A stretch of DNA of 64,000 nucleotides from Streptomyces violaceusniger (GTDB lineage: Bacteria > Actinomycetota > Actinomycetes > Streptomycetales > Streptomycetaceae). Where the stretch lies: assembly GCA_005405945.1 (NCBI GenBank), contig BJHW01000001.1, positions 1,984,001 to 2,048,000 on the forward strand, written 5' to 3'. Shown here one piece after another: positions 1 through 8,682 of this stretch. The notes below the pieces were generated by a model. That model was given only the letters and a program-made list of their open reading frames with translations, had not been told where the DNA came from and did no database searches. The position numbers and the translations under genes were made by a program. The first letter of the stretch is position 1. The number at the start of each line of letters is the position of its first letter.

Positions 1-1
1 C

Positions 2-646
2 CTGCGCCACATGGTGCCCAGGAACCGCGGCACCATCGTGCAGGTGGGCTCCGCCCTCGCCCATCGGGGCGTCCCACTGCAGTCCGCCTATTGCGCGGCC
101 AAGCACGCCATCCAGGGCTTCCACGAATCGCTGCGCTGCGAGCTCCTGCACGACCGCAGCCGGGTGCGGGTCACCATGGTGCACCTGCCGGGGGTCAACA
201 CGCCGCAGTTCAGCTGGGTGCTCTCCCGGCTGCCCCGGCACCCCCAGCCCATGCCGCCGATCTACCAGCCGGAGGTGGCCGCGCGGGGCATCCTCTACGC
301 CGCCGACCACCCCGGGCGGCGCGAGTACTGGGTGGGCGGCTCCACCGCCGCGACGCTGATCGGGAACAGGTTCGCCCCTGGGCTGATCGACCGGTACCTC
401 GCCCGCACCGGCTACTCCTCCCAGCAGACGGACCGGCCGCGTGACCCGGACCGGCCGACGAACCTCTGGGCCCCCGCCGACAGCGCCGACGGCCGCGACT
501 ACGGCTCGCACGGCGCCTTCGACGACCGGACGACGAGCCGCAGCACCCAGCTGTGGGCCTCCCAGCACCGCGGGCTCCTGGCCGCCGCCGGGGCGGCCGC
601 CGGGGCAGCCGGGTGCGCTCTGGCCGTACGGAGCGCACGGAGCTGA
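2..646 (+). CDS. Short-chain dehydrogenase/reductase, 5' end outside window
   Basis: This is the C-terminal part of an SDR-family oxidoreductase; the reading frame is open from base 2, so the Rossmann NAD(P)-binding start lies outside the window. Visible are the strand-5 region ending in a Ser (IVQVGSALAHRG) and the catalytic YxxxK motif (YCAAKHA), followed by a substrate loop. The protein continues about 100 residues past the usual fold and ends in an Ala/Gly-rich hydrophobic stretch (LLAAAGAAAGAAGCALAV), which could be a membrane tail anchor. It faces the minus-strand polyketide operon tail to tail, with a hairpin between them, so it may lie outside that operon. Substrate unknown. Confidence 0.8.
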   Translation: MRHMVPRNRGTIVQVGSALAHRGVPLQSAYCAAKHAIQGFHESLRCELLHDRSRVRVTMVHLPGVNTPQFSWVLSRLPRHPQPMPPIYQPEVAARGILYAADHPGRREYWVGGSTAATLIGNRFAPGLIDRYLARTGYSSQQTDRPRDPDRPTNLWAPADSADGRDYGSHGAFDDRTTSRSTQLWASQHRGLLAAAGAAAGAAGCALAVRSARS

Positions 647-668
647 CCGGCCCGCCCGGGGCCGCGGT

Positions 669-697
669 CCACCCGGCCGGTGGCACCGGCCGGGTGG
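669..697. terminator. GC-rich hairpin between convergent genes
   Basis: A 14-bp perfect stem (CCACCCGGCCGGTG against CACCGGCCGGGTGG) lies in the 57-bp gap between the plus-strand SDR gene and the last minus-strand gene of the polyketide operon. There is no T tract, which is common for Streptomyces hairpins. It probably works as a bidirectional terminator and marks the end of the operon. Confidence 0.6.
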
Positions 698-703
698 GGT
701 CCG

Positions 704-1420
704 TCAGTCTCTCTCCACCGGGGGCGGGAGCATGTCCAGCTCGGCGGCGAGCAGCCCGGCCTCGAAGCGCGAGCGCGCGTCGAGCCGTTCCATGATGTCC
801 GCGACATGTCTGCGGTAGGTCCGCACGGAGATGGACAGTGCCCGGGCGGCGACCTCGTCGGTGGCTCCGACGCGCAGCATCCCGAGGATCTCGGCGACCA
901 GCCGGGTGCGGCGGCGGTCGCCGAAGTCGGGCCGCGCCGAGAGCGGGGCCGACCTCTTCCAGATGGAGTTGAACAGCGTGTGCAACGCCTGGACGGGCAG
1001 GGCCTCCTGGGTGGTGAGGATCTGCGGGCCGGCTTCCGCCCGCAGATTGGCCAGAGCCGTACGGCCGTCCGCCATGACCGCCTCGATCGGATCGAGACGG
1101 GCCAGTCTCACCTCCGGCCCGGCGCCGTCGCCGCCGATGGTGTGCAGCAGACGGCGGTCATAGGTGTGGCGGGTGCACAGGACCCGCACCCGGACGTCCG
1201 GTTTCGCCTGGTCCAGGAGCATCGGGAGGAGCGACCGCAGCACCTCGCGCTGCGTCCCTTGGGGCAACGCGAGGATGATGGACACATGCTGCCCGGCCCC
1301 GCGCACGATCGCCCGGGCGTCCTCGGCCGGGCCGGGATCCCGGCTCCCCGGTGCGGCGGGCGGCCGCGGAGGAGAGCCGATCGGAAACGGGACGGCCGCG
1401 GGAAGAGGAAGAGCCGTCAT
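704..1420 (-). CDS. LuxR-type HTH regulator A (238 aa)
   Basis: Probable pathway regulator. The C-terminal 60 residues form a LuxR-like helix-turn-helix (GATDEVAARALSISVRTYRR, then HVADIMERLDARSRFEAG). The N-terminal 170 residues are an unrecognised sensor-like region with no visible phosphoacceptor receiver or ATP-binding motif. It overlaps the upstream regulator by 4 bp (ATGA), so the two are translationally coupled. The two proteins resemble each other in the HTH and in the preceding Asp/Arg-rich segments, suggesting an old duplication. It is the last gene of the minus-strand operon. Family clear; role in controlling this cluster inferred from position. Confidence 0.8.
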   Translation of the reverse strand: MTALPLPAAVPFPIGSPPRPPAAPGSRDPGPAEDARAIVRGAGQHVSIILALPQGTQREVLRSLLPMLLDQAKPDVRVRVLCTRHTYDRRLLHTIGGDGAGPEVRLARLDPIEAVMADGRTALANLRAEAGPQILTTQEALPVQALHTLFNSIWKRSAPLSARPDFGDRRRTRLVAEILGMLRVGATDEVAARALSISVRTYRRHVADIMERLDARSRFEAGLLAAELDMLPPPVERD

Positions 1421-2196
1421 TGGGCCTCCTCCAGCTGCGACAGCAGTCCGAGCTCACTGGCCCGTACCCCGGCCTGGAAGCGGGACTCCGCGCCCAGCCC
1501 CTCCAGGATCTCCGCGACCCGGCGGCGATAGGTGCGGTAGGAGATGCCCATCTTCTGCGCCGCGACCCGGTCCGTGTGCCCGTCCCGCAGATGCCCCAGG
1601 ACCTGCCGCTGGTCCTCGTGCCGGACCAGCTCCCGCCGCTTCAGGAATTCGGCCAGCGGTATGGCACTTCCCCACGCGCCGAGGAAGAGAGAGCCCAGTG
1701 CGCCGATCTCCGCGGATTTGTCGAAAAGCGCCACACTTCCGCCCTTGAGGGCGATCGGCGACCACAGCAACGCGCTGCGAAAGTCGGCCATCGCCACGCC
1801 CTGCAGTGGACTCTCGGCAATTCGGACAGCGACGTTCGCCCGCTCGGTGGTCAGCCGTCGCAGCACCTCGACGTCAAAAGCGCGAGAGGGGAAGAGAACC
1901 CGGAATTCGACGTCCGGGCGCACCGTCTTCGCCATGGCGTGGAGCGCCGGGCCGAATTCCGACAAACCTCGTCGATCACCGGGAATCGTGACGTTCACAC
2001 TACTCGTGGCCTGCTCGGCCACGGCCGTGGCGGCGGCCACCAGAAGTTCGGTGTCCAGCCGCTGGATCGCGGCGGCCCGCCGCGTCCCCGTTTCCAGCGG
2101 ATCGGTCGTCACCGCGTGCGCCAAGGGCGGAACTCCGCCCGTATTTCTTGTCAATGTGGAACCCCCGTGCCACTTCCTACACCCGGACTCAGGCAA
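1417..2196 (-). CDS. LuxR-type HTH regulator B (up to 259 aa)
   Basis: Second member of a tandem pair of LuxR-type regulators. The HTH is at the C terminus (DRVAAQKMGISYRTYRRRVA, then EILEGLGAESRFQAGV). The N-terminal domain has alternating beta/alpha segments similar to its neighbour (VRPDVEFRVLFPSRAFDVEV). The longest frame begins at 2196, but a better start may be TTG or GTG near 2112-2124, after GGCGGAG. The preceding 150 bp, separating it from the acyl-CoA ligase, are less GC-rich and could hold a promoter for the regulator pair. Confidence 0.77.
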   Translation of the reverse strand: MPESGCRKWHGGSTLTRNTGGVPPLAHAVTTDPLETGTRRAAAIQRLDTELLVAAATAVAEQATSSVNVTIPGDRRGLSEFGPALHAMAKTVRPDVEFRVLFPSRAFDVEVLRRLTTERANVAVRIAESPLQGVAMADFRSALLWSPIALKGGSVALFDKSAEIGALGSLFLGAWGSAIPLAEFLKRRELVRHEDQRQVLGHLRDGHTDRVAAQKMGISYRTYRRRVAEILEGLGAESRFQAGVRASELGLLSQLEEAQ

Positions 2197-2350
2197 CTCC
2201 GGGAACGTGCCGAGGAGTCTACGTCTCGGTACTTTTCACGCGCTTTCACTTTGCTTACATGCGCGCCACACAGGCCGTTTCGGCTTCGTGGGCGGGGCGT
2301 TTTCCGCGTATTCGGGCACGGTGGGGTTCCTGCGGCACTTCAGGGGGGTG

Positions 2351-3934
2351 TCATGGCCGCAGTCCGCCGGCTACCTGAGCGCGCAGGGCCGCTTTGTCCA
2401 CCTTTCCGCTGCCATTGCGGGGCAGTACGTCGACATGGTGAACGGCCGTGGGGAGCTTGTACCGGGCCAGCCGTTGCCCGGTGAACGCCCGGATCTCCTC
2501 CAGGGTGGCCCGGCCGTCCCCGTCCTGGCACAGCACCGCCACCGGGCTCTCGCCCCACCGCGGATGCTCCACCCCGACCACGGCCGCCTCGCGCACGCCG
2601 GGGTACTCGGCCAGATGCCGCTCCAGTTCGGCGGGGTAGATGTTCTCTCCGCCGCTGATGATGACGTCCTTGAGCCGGTCCACGATGAACAGCAGACCGT
2701 TCTTGTCGACGCGGCCGATGTCCCCGGACCGGAACCATCCGGCGTCGTCCAGCACCCGCCGGGTCGCCTCCGGGTTGTTCCAGTAGCCCGCGAAGACATT
2801 GGGTCCCCGGACGCGGATCTCCGCGGCCACCTCCGGTTCGGTGACCACGGCGCCGGTGGCCGGATCGACCAGCCGTATCTCGGTGTGGGGCAGCGGGAAT
2901 CCGGCCGCGTCGGGGTGGGCGGCCACCAGCTCCGTCGGCAGATGGCTGGCCAGTGGCGCGGTCTCGGTCATCCCCCACGCCTGGTGCAGCGGGATGCCGT
3001 GGGCGAGGTAGTCGCGGACCAGGGCGGGGGGCACCGGGGCCCCGCCGACGATCGCGGCGCGCAGCGCGGAGAGGTCGGCGCTCGGGAAACCGGCCGTCGC
3101 GGCGATGGCCGCGAACATCGTCGGCACCGCGATGAGATTGGCCACCCGGTGCTCGACCAGGTCCTCCAGGCACTGCTCGGGAGAGAAGGAGCGCCGGATC
3201 ACCAGGGTGCCGCCGCAGCAGAGGGCGCCCAGGGTGAAGCCGCTGAGCCCGGCGATGTGGAACATGGGCGCGAGCACCAGCGTGGTGTCGCTCAGCCGGG
3301 TGCGGATCACGGCGGCGGTGTTGATGTGGTTCCACCACAGATTGCCGTGGGTGAGTACCGCGCCCTTGGGCCGCCCTGTGGTGCCCGAGGTGTACATGAT
3401 GACCGCGGGGTCGGTGGGCCGGACCGCGACCGGCGGCGCGGCGTCCGCCGCCTCCGGCGTCTCCCCCGACTCCGCCACCTCCCCCGTCGGCAGCGGTTCC
3501 CAGCGCGGGTGCGCCTCGGGAGCGGCGGGGTCGCTGTCGGCGAGCAGGAACCGCTGGACGGGCACGGTGTCCGCGATGCCGTCGATCAGGGCCCGGCCGG
3601 TGTCCCCGGCGATGAGGGTGTGCGGGCGGCAGTCGCCGAGGAGGTACGCCACCTCGCTTGCCGCCAGCCGGACGTTGAGCGGCACGAAGACCGCTCCGAG
3701 GTGGGCCGCGGCCAGCGCCGCCTCCAGCAGCGCCGGGCCGTTGCGCCCCAGGAAGGCGATCCGGTCGCCCGCGCGCACCCCGCCGCCGGACAGGGCCGCC
3801 GCCAGCGATCGCACCCGGGCGGACAGCGTCCCGTAGCCGATCCGGGCGCCCTCGTACACGATGGCGGTGGCATCCCTGGTGGTTCGGGCCCAGTAGTGGA
3901 CCGCCGCCGCCGAGCCAAGGTTCTGTTCGTTCAT
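2351..3934 (-). CDS. Acyl-CoA ligase / acyl-AMP synthetase (527 aa)
   Basis: ANL-superfamily adenylating enzyme that would activate a carboxylic acid with ATP and transfer it to CoA or an ACP. The P-loop motif YTSGTTGRPKGAV is at residues 181-193. The hinge region (FRSGDIGRVDKNG) and the C-terminal catalytic Lys (GSGKVDK) are present, so the enzyme looks complete and active. The start at 3934 has GAAGAGGAACCG before ATG; the open frame runs further upstream, but with shadow-like composition. Within the operon it may supply the starter acyl group or reactivate released chains. Its acid substrate cannot be read from sequence. Confidence 0.9.
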   Translation of the reverse strand: MNEQNLGSAAAVHYWARTTRDATAIVYEGARIGYGTLSARVRSLAAALSGGGVRAGDRIAFLGRNGPALLEAALAAAHLGAVFVPLNVRLAASEVAYLLGDCRPHTLIAGDTGRALIDGIADTVPVQRFLLADSDPAAPEAHPRWEPLPTGEVAESGETPEAADAAPPVAVRPTDPAVIMYTSGTTGRPKGAVLTHGNLWWNHINTAAVIRTRLSDTTLVLAPMFHIAGLSGFTLGALCCGGTLVIRRSFSPEQCLEDLVEHRVANLIAVPTMFAAIAATAGFPSADLSALRAAIVGGAPVPPALVRDYLAHGIPLHQAWGMTETAPLASHLPTELVAAHPDAAGFPLPHTEIRLVDPATGAVVTEPEVAAEIRVRGPNVFAGYWNNPEATRRVLDDAGWFRSGDIGRVDKNGLLFIVDRLKDVIISGGENIYPAELERHLAEYPGVREAAVVGVEHPRWGESPVAVLCQDGDGRATLEEIRAFTGQRLARYKLPTAVHHVDVLPRNGSGKVDKAALRAQVAGGLRP

Positions 3935-3965
3935 CGGTTCCTCTTCGCCGATCGTCGGGTCGCGG

Positions 3966-4682
3966 TCAGCCGCAGCCGCCCGCGTGCCCCTGGTCCCCGC
4001 CCCGGCCCGGCGCCGCGGCGGACGGTGCGGTGGCCGACGGTCCGGTGTCCGGACGTCCCGGCGCGGCGCCCGCCACCGACGCGATGAACGGAGCGAGCCG
4101 GTCCACACCCCAGAACTTGTGGAAGCCATGGATGAAGAACGGCACGCCGAACACGCCGTCCGCGTCGACCCGCAGCAGCGCCTCGACCCCGCGTTGCCGC
4201 AGTTCGTCGTCGTCCGCCGCGCCGGCCAGGCGGTCCTCGGGCAGCCCCAGTTCGGCGGCCACCTCCGCGATGGTGGCGGGCGCGCAGATGTCCCTGCCCT
4301 CCTCCCAGCGGGCCCGGTAGACGCGTTCGATGAACTCCGGGCCCTTCCCCTCGTCCACCGCGGCGAGATGCGCCAGGTGCGGGACCTCCCACACCGGGTC
4401 CCGGTCGACCGGCCACGCGGGTTCGAGCCCGCGCTCGGAGCACAGCCGGCGCACGTCCTGGAGGATGTAGAGGTGCTTGGCGCGGGACATGCCGACGTAC
4501 GGGAAGCCGCCGCCCGCCCTTTCCAGCATCAGCAGGCTGCGGGCGTCCGGTTCCCAGAAGGGCCGCCAGGTGATGGCGTCGGCCACCTCCGGGTGGTCGT
4601 CGCGCAGTTGGCGGTGGGCGAGCCAGGAGTACGGGCTGCGCAGCGAGAAGTAGAAGCGGGGCGTACGGTCCCTCCGGGGCAT
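3966..4682 (-). CDS. DsbA-fold / 2-hydroxychromene-2-carboxylate isomerase-like protein (238 aa)
   Basis: Thioredoxin-fold protein of the DsbA/HCCA-isomerase family. The N terminus FYFSLRSPYSWLAHRQL matches the family opening 'D..SPYS', where a Ser replaces the redox CxxC, so it is not a disulfide oxidase. The C-terminal signature GVFGVPFFIHGFHKFWGVDRL supplies the cis-Pro and Trp-Gly-Asp elements. Proteins of this family occur in highly reducing type II PKS clusters, where they have been proposed to isomerise polyene double bonds; that role here is inference from context. It lies between the ketoreductase and the acyl-CoA ligase. The last 35 residues are an Ala/Gly/Pro tail. Confidence 0.85.
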   Translation of the reverse strand: MPRRDRTPRFYFSLRSPYSWLAHRQLRDDHPEVADAITWRPFWEPDARSLLMLERAGGGFPYVGMSRAKHLYILQDVRRLCSERGLEPAWPVDRDPVWEVPHLAHLAAVDEGKGPEFIERVYRARWEEGRDICAPATIAEVAAELGLPEDRLAGAADDDELRQRGVEALLRVDADGVFGVPFFIHGFHKFWGVDRLAPFIASVAGAAPGRPDTGPSATAPSAAAPGRGGDQGHAGGCG

Positions 4683-4695
4683 GGCCTGCCTTTCC

Positions 4696-5439
4696 TCAGA
4701 TGACGATGCCGCCGTCGATCTGCAGCACGCTTCCGGTCACGTACTCGGCCGAGGCCAGGTACGCGACCATGTCCGCGACCTCTTCGGGGCGTCCGAAGCG
4801 CTGCAGCGGGATCTTCTTCGCGGCGTCCGCGCGGGCGCTGTCGGCCAGCGCGGCGGTCATGTCGGTCTCGATGAATCCGGGCGCCACCACGTTGGCGCGG
4901 ATGCCGTATCTGCCGACCTCCTTGGCCAGCGCCTTGGTGAACCCGATGATCCCGGCCTTGGAGGCCGAGTAGTTGGTCTGGGTGGGGTGTCCGTGGACTC
5001 CGGCGACCGAGGAGATGTTCACGATGCAGCCCCGTCGGCGCTTCATCATCTCGAAGACGGCCGCGCGGCACACGTGGTAAGTGCCGTCGAGGTTGGTGTC
5101 CAGGACCTGGTGCCACTCCTCGTCCTTCATGAGCAGCAGCGGGTTGTCGCGGACGATGCCCGCGGAGGTGACCGTGACGTCGATGGGGCCGAGTTCCTCC
5201 TGGACGGCGGCCATGAACCGGCGCACCTCGTCCGCGTCCGAGACATCGGTCCGCAGGGCCATCGCCCGCCGGTCCAGCTCCTGGACCGCCTTCGCCAGCA
5301 GTGCGCCGGGCTCGGGATCGGGTGAGGCGTGGCAGAACGCGACGTCGTACCCCTCGCGCGCCAGGCGCAGCACCGTGGCCCGTCCGATGCCGCGCGTACC
5401 GCCGGTGACCACGGCCACCCGGTTGTCGGTCTCGGTCAT
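4696..5439 (-). CDS. 3-oxoacyl-ACP reductase, FabG-like ketoreductase (247 aa)
   Basis: NADPH-dependent SDR that reduces the beta-keto group on ACP-bound chains. It has the TGGTRGIG cofactor loop at residues 12-19, the NAG-equivalent TSAGIV, catalytic Ser in NISSVAGVHGHPTQ and YSASKAG, plus the C-terminal VTGSVLQIDGG typical of FabG. Length is normal for FabG and there is no frameshift. It sits next to the dehydratase genes, consistent with a KR-DH reducing cycle serving the free ACPs. Confidence 0.92.
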   Translation of the reverse strand: MTETDNRVAVVTGGTRGIGRATVLRLAREGYDVAFCHASPDPEPGALLAKAVQELDRRAMALRTDVSDADEVRRFMAAVQEELGPIDVTVTSAGIVRDNPLLLMKDEEWHQVLDTNLDGTYHVCRAAVFEMMKRRRGCIVNISSVAGVHGHPTQTNYSASKAGIIGFTKALAKEVGRYGIRANVVAPGFIETDMTAALADSARADAAKKIPLQRFGRPEEVADMVAYLASAEYVTGSVLQIDGGIVI

Positions 5440-5454
5440 GTCGTCCGCCTCCCC

Positions 5455-5964
5455 TCAAGCCCGGTCCGCCGTGGCCGGGGCGGCCGTGGCCAGCCCGGAT
5501 CCCGGCCGGAACGCGATGACCAGCTGTTCGATCTCCATGACGGTCTCGTCCCCGACCGTGCTCCGGCCCTCGAAGATCACGGTGTCCGCGAAGCTCCGGG
5601 TCAGCCGCACCCGGTGTTCCACCACATCGCCCGGGCGCACCCGTCCGGTGAACCGGACCCCGGAGATGCCGCCGAACAGCATCACGCGGTCGCCCCGCGC
5701 GTCGGGGACCGGGGCGTCCCAGGTGGCGAGGAGGCCGGCGGCCTGGCAGCAGGACTCGACGAGCAGCACCGCCGGGTAGTCGTGGTCCCGCTCGGCCGCG
5801 TCGTCGGCCAGGCGCTCGTACCACGGCTCGTTGCAGGTGACGGCCTTCCGGGCGATGAGCCGCGCGCCCGGCTCCACCTGGACGACCCGGTCGAGCAGCA
5901 GCATCGGGTGGCGGTGCGGAAGCCGTCGCTTGAGTTCGGCGACACCGGCGGGCATCTCGGTCAC
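5455..5964 (-). CDS. Hotdog-fold dehydratase, FabZ-like, possible non-catalytic partner (169 aa)
   Basis: Hotdog-fold protein related to 3-hydroxyacyl-ACP dehydratases. It has the N-terminal LPHRHPMLLLDRV element and the helix motif AVLLVESCCQAAG containing the conserved Glu. The usual GHFPGxPxxPG loop before that Glu is reduced to DHDYP, so the catalytic His spacing (9 instead of about 14 residues) is abnormal. In aryl polyene systems a DH-DH' pair acts together; this protein may be the DH' partner of the upstream dehydratase. GTG start at 5964 overlaps the upstream stop (GTGA). Confidence 0.82.
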   Translation of the reverse strand: MTEMPAGVAELKRRLPHRHPMLLLDRVVQVEPGARLIARKAVTCNEPWYERLADDAAERDHDYPAVLLVESCCQAAGLLATWDAPVPDARGDRVMLFGGISGVRFTGRVRPGDVVEHRVRLTRSFADTVIFEGRSTVGDETVMEIEQLVIAFRPGSGLATAAPATADRA

Positions 5965-6346
5965 CGCGCCCCTCGTCCTCGAAGCGGAGGGCGATCCGGG
6001 CGATGGTGCCGCGCGGGCCGGTGACCGAGGCGGAGCAGCGCCCGCTCGCGCCGTCGCGGCGCCAGGTCAGATCGGCGGTGACCGCGTCGCCGGGGAGGAC
6101 GGGGTTCATGAACCGCGCGCTGTCGATGCCGGACAGCACCCAGGTGTGGTCCGGTTCGGGGGCGGCGGCCAGCGCTCCGCGGTGCAGGAACTCGATGACA
6201 CAGACGCCGGGGAAGATCGGGAAACCGGGGTAGTGGCCGGGGAACACCGGCTCCTCGGGCCCCACGGTCATCGACACGCGCGTGGTCCCGTCCGGGCCCG
6301 TGCCGTGCTCGATCCGGCCCGCCACCGGAGTGCACACCGGGCTCAT
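5961..6346 (-). CDS. 3-hydroxyacyl-ACP dehydratase, FabZ/FabA-like (frameshifted near 3' end)
   Basis: Hotdog dehydratase that would form the trans-2-enoyl thioester. The catalytic region PGHYPGFPIFPGVCVIEFL keeps both the His and the Glu. The frame beginning at 6346 gives a coherent protein through RIALRFEDEG and then runs on without a stop to 4529 as meaningless sequence. Adding one base to the C4 run at 5969-5972 restores FEDEGAR followed by TGA at 5961-5963, exactly overlapping the next GTG start. I therefore read the real protein as about 128 aa with an assembly deletion. Confidence 0.85.
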
Positions 6347-6623
6347 CCCCGGGCTCCGAGTCCCTGGGCCCCGAGCTTGTCCGCGAGCACGTCGTAGGTC
6401 CGCGGCAGCGTGGTGAGCCCGCGCACATCCGACTCCGCGAACCGCACGGCGTACTTCTTCTCCAGGGCGACGATCACCTCGAGCGCCAGCAGCGAATCGC
6501 CGCCCAGATCCTCAACGAAGCGGGTTTCGTCGGTCACCTCGCCCGGGTCCACGCAGAACACCTCGGCGATGGTGCGCCGCAGGTCCTCCAGGTCGAGGGG
6601 GTCGGTTGGGTGTCGGGCATCAT
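6343..6623 (-). CDS. Acyl carrier protein 2 (frameshifted near 5' end)
   Basis: Type II carrier protein of about 93 aa. The phosphopantetheine site is DLGGDSLLALEVIVALE, with Ser in GGDSL. The visible frame can only start at a weak internal GTG (6561), which would remove helix I. A good start, ATG at 6623 or 6620 with AGAGGCGAGG ahead, lies one frame off; adding one base to the G5 run at 6597-6601 joins MPDTQPTPLDLEDLRRTI to the domain. Its stop overlaps the downstream dehydratase start. Presumably carries chains for the adjacent KR and DH enzymes. Confidence 0.85.
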
Positions 6624-6690
6624 GCCTCGCCTCTCCATCGGTTGCGGTTCGCCATCAGTTGCGGTGCGCCATCGGACAGGGCGCACGGGG

Positions 6691-7816
6691 TCAGGAACCC
6701 GCGAGCCTCAGCAGGGCGGCTCCGACCATGCCGTTCGCCTCGGCGGATGTGATCAGGACGGTCCGGGCCCCGGTGTCGGCCTCCCCGGAGCCGGCGTGGG
6801 CGAGCACCGCGGCGATCTGGAAGGCGGCGGAGGCCGCGAACGTGTCGCCGATGGAATCGGCGCAGGCCACCCGGGGCGGCAGGCGGGTGCCGAGCACCTC
6901 GGCGACGGCGGCGCGCTCCGCCTCGCCGTCGGGCCCGGCCAGCTGGGTGTCGGCGAGCGCCCCGATGCCGTCCGCGGCCAGGCCCGACCGGTCCAGCAGC
7001 CGACGCAGACAGTCCGCCAGCACCGGCCGGATCGCCGAGCGGTCCTCGGCGAAGCCGAACTCCAGCCCCAGGACCTCCGCGATACCGCGCCGGCCGTGGG
7101 CCCGGGCGTCCTCGGCGTCTTCGAGCAGCCACACGGCGGCGCCCTCGCCGAGGACCGCGTCGCACCGCCCGTCGTCGCCGGTGACTTCCCGCGCGTGCCA
7201 GGCGAGCCAGGCACGGGCCGTGGAGAACTCCTCGACCGCGCCGCACAGCAGGGTCCGGGCGCGGCCCGCCCGGTGCAGCCGCAGCGCGTACCGCAGGGCC
7301 AGCAGTCCGGTGGCCCTGCCCCGGCGATCGTGGTGTTGGGGCCCTTGAGCCGGTGCCAGATGGCCGACTGCCCGGCGGCGCAGTTCATCACGGTGTTGGG
7401 GAAGCGCGCCGGGTCGACCAGATAGGGGCGGTCCCCCACCAGGGAGTCCCGGGTGAAGTCCATCATGCTCTGGGCGCTTCCGGTGCTGGTGCCGAGCACC
7501 AGGCCGGTGCCCTCGTCGACCCCCGGCAGCCGCCCGGCGTCACCGGTGGCGAGCAGCCGGCCGAGCGCGACGACGGCCAGTGCGGTGATCCGGTCCATCG
7601 AGCGGGTGCCCTTGCGGCCCAGCAGCCCCGGATGTCGAAGCCGGGCACCAGGCACGCCTCCTGATACGGCACCTGCCACTCCTCGCGGTCCAGCCGGACC
7701 GCGGCCCGGCGGCCGGAGCCGAGACCCCGGGAGAACTCGGTGCTGCCCAGGCCGAGCGGGGAGATCGCGGACCAGGCGGAGATGACCGGGCTGCCGGCCG
7801 TGTCGGTGGAGACCAT
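6691..7816 (-). CDS. Ketosynthase-like chain-length-factor homologue 1, no active-site Cys (two frameshifts)
   Basis: Thiolase-fold KS homologue of about 375 aa assembled from three frames. The N terminus VISAWSAISPLGLGSTEFSR, the middle FPNTVMNCAAGQSAIW and KGPNTTIA, and the C-terminal part ending EANGMVGAALLRLAGS all follow FabF/CLF order. At the nucleophile position after GPNTTI the expected TAC reads AGG, so Cys is replaced and this is CLF-like. Both frame breaks disappear if one base is added to the C4 runs at 7626-7629 and 7319-7322. It is separated from the other KS genes by six genes, so its partner is not obvious. GAAGGA lies 10 bp before the ATG. Confidence 0.8.
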
Positions 7817-7874
7817 GGACGGATGTTTCCTTCGGGCGCGGGCGGGGGCGGATGGGGGTGGGCGCGGGCGGGGG

Positions 7875-8270
7875 TCAGAAGAACCACACCCGTGCGTAGT
7901 CGGACCAGCGGCTCACCAGCTCGGCCCCGGTCACGCGGCGCACGCCGGGGAGCAACCGCTCGCGCGCGCGGGCGCCCAGCGCGGACAGATCGGTCTCCTC
8001 CACGAACACGGTGGCGCCGTCGTCGAGGAGTTGCCGGAGCAGCCGGCGCGGGTCGGGGAGCGTGTCGAGCGTCCGCCCGGCGATGCGCAGGGCCGCCTCA
8101 TACGTGGTGTCCACCGCGTACGAGGCCGCGAGCCCGCGCAGCGCCACATGGACGCCTCCGCTCTGCCGGTGCAGCTCACGGACGAAGAACAGGGTGTCGG
8201 CGAACTGGGTCTCGACCGCGCCCCGATGGGCGCGCTCGATGATCAGCAGGGTGTTGTCGGTCGTGGCCAC
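7875..8270 (-). CDS. DsrE-like small protein 3 (131 aa)
   Basis: Small alpha/beta protein resembling the DsrE/F family, here the third of three consecutive genes of this kind. It opens NTLLIIERAHRGAVETQFAD, then LFFVRELHRQSGGVHVALRG, and ends with a DDGATVFVEETDLSALG segment. It has no Cys, so by itself it could not carry a persulfide as TusD or DsrE do. The three genes are 1-4 bp apart, implying co-translation and possibly a hetero-oligomer. Biochemical role unknown; family assignment is by fold-like pattern only. Confidence 0.62.
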   Translation of the reverse strand: MATTDNTLLIIERAHRGAVETQFADTLFFVRELHRQSGGVHVALRGLAASYAVDTTYEAALRIAGRTLDTLPDPRRLLRQLLDDGATVFVEETDLSALGARARERLLPGVRRVTGAELVSRWSDYARVWFF

Positions 8271-8273
8271 GGT

Positions 8274-8681
8274 TCAGCAGACCCCCATCGCCACGACCTT
8301 GCCGGTGGCCCGTACGTGCTGCCAGAACTGGCTCGGCGGGCGCTTGAGCACCTCGGCGATCTGCTCGGACCTGCCGCGCTCAGCACAGCAGAAGCGGCAG
8401 ACGTACCAGTCCAGGCGGTCGGGGTAGGCGGTGAGCAGCTCCCGTATCACCGTCGCGGTGGAGGGGTGGTCCACCGTGCGCTCGGCGACGTTGACGGGTT
8501 TGCTGTCGCCGAAGGCGGCGCAGGTGAGCGCGGTGGCGTCGCCGCAGGCCCAGACCTGTACGGCGGCGCCCTCGTCCAGCAGGGCCTGCGCCAGCCGGAG
8601 CGCGCTGGTCACCAGATCGGTCCGGTGGGGCGCGCCCAGCAGCTTCAGCATCACATCGGTGTGTCGGACGGCGAAGACCAT
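8274..8681 (-). CDS. DsrE-like small protein 2, Cys-rich (135 aa)
   Basis: Middle member of a DsrE-like trio. The DsrE-type pattern is visible in LVTSALRLAQALLDEGAAVQ followed by VWACGDATALTCAAFG. Unlike its two neighbours it has seven cysteines, including VCRFCCAERG and a C-terminal MGVC. It is therefore the only trio member that could carry a sulfane sulfur or bind metal. This resembles the division of labour in TusBCD/DsrEFH rings, where one subunit holds the active Cys. Function in this cluster unknown. Confidence 0.65.
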   Translation of the reverse strand: MVFAVRHTDVMLKLLGAPHRTDLVTSALRLAQALLDEGAAVQVWACGDATALTCAAFGDSKPVNVAERTVDHPSTATVIRELLTAYPDRLDWYVCRFCCAERGRSEQIAEVLKRPPSQFWQHVRATGKVVAMGVC

Positions 8682-8682
8682 G

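Noticed and set aside
1544..4087. 847-codon open frame on the plus strand across the regulators and the acyl-CoA ligase
   Set aside because: Shadow of minus-strand genes with strong motifs; the translation has no domains and typical antisense GC composition.
4529..6346. 605-codon minus-strand frame that looks like a dehydratase fused to an unknown domain
   Set aside because: Only the first 125 residues match a protein family; the rest is the wrong frame of the adjacent DH and KR genes after a missing base at 5969-5972.
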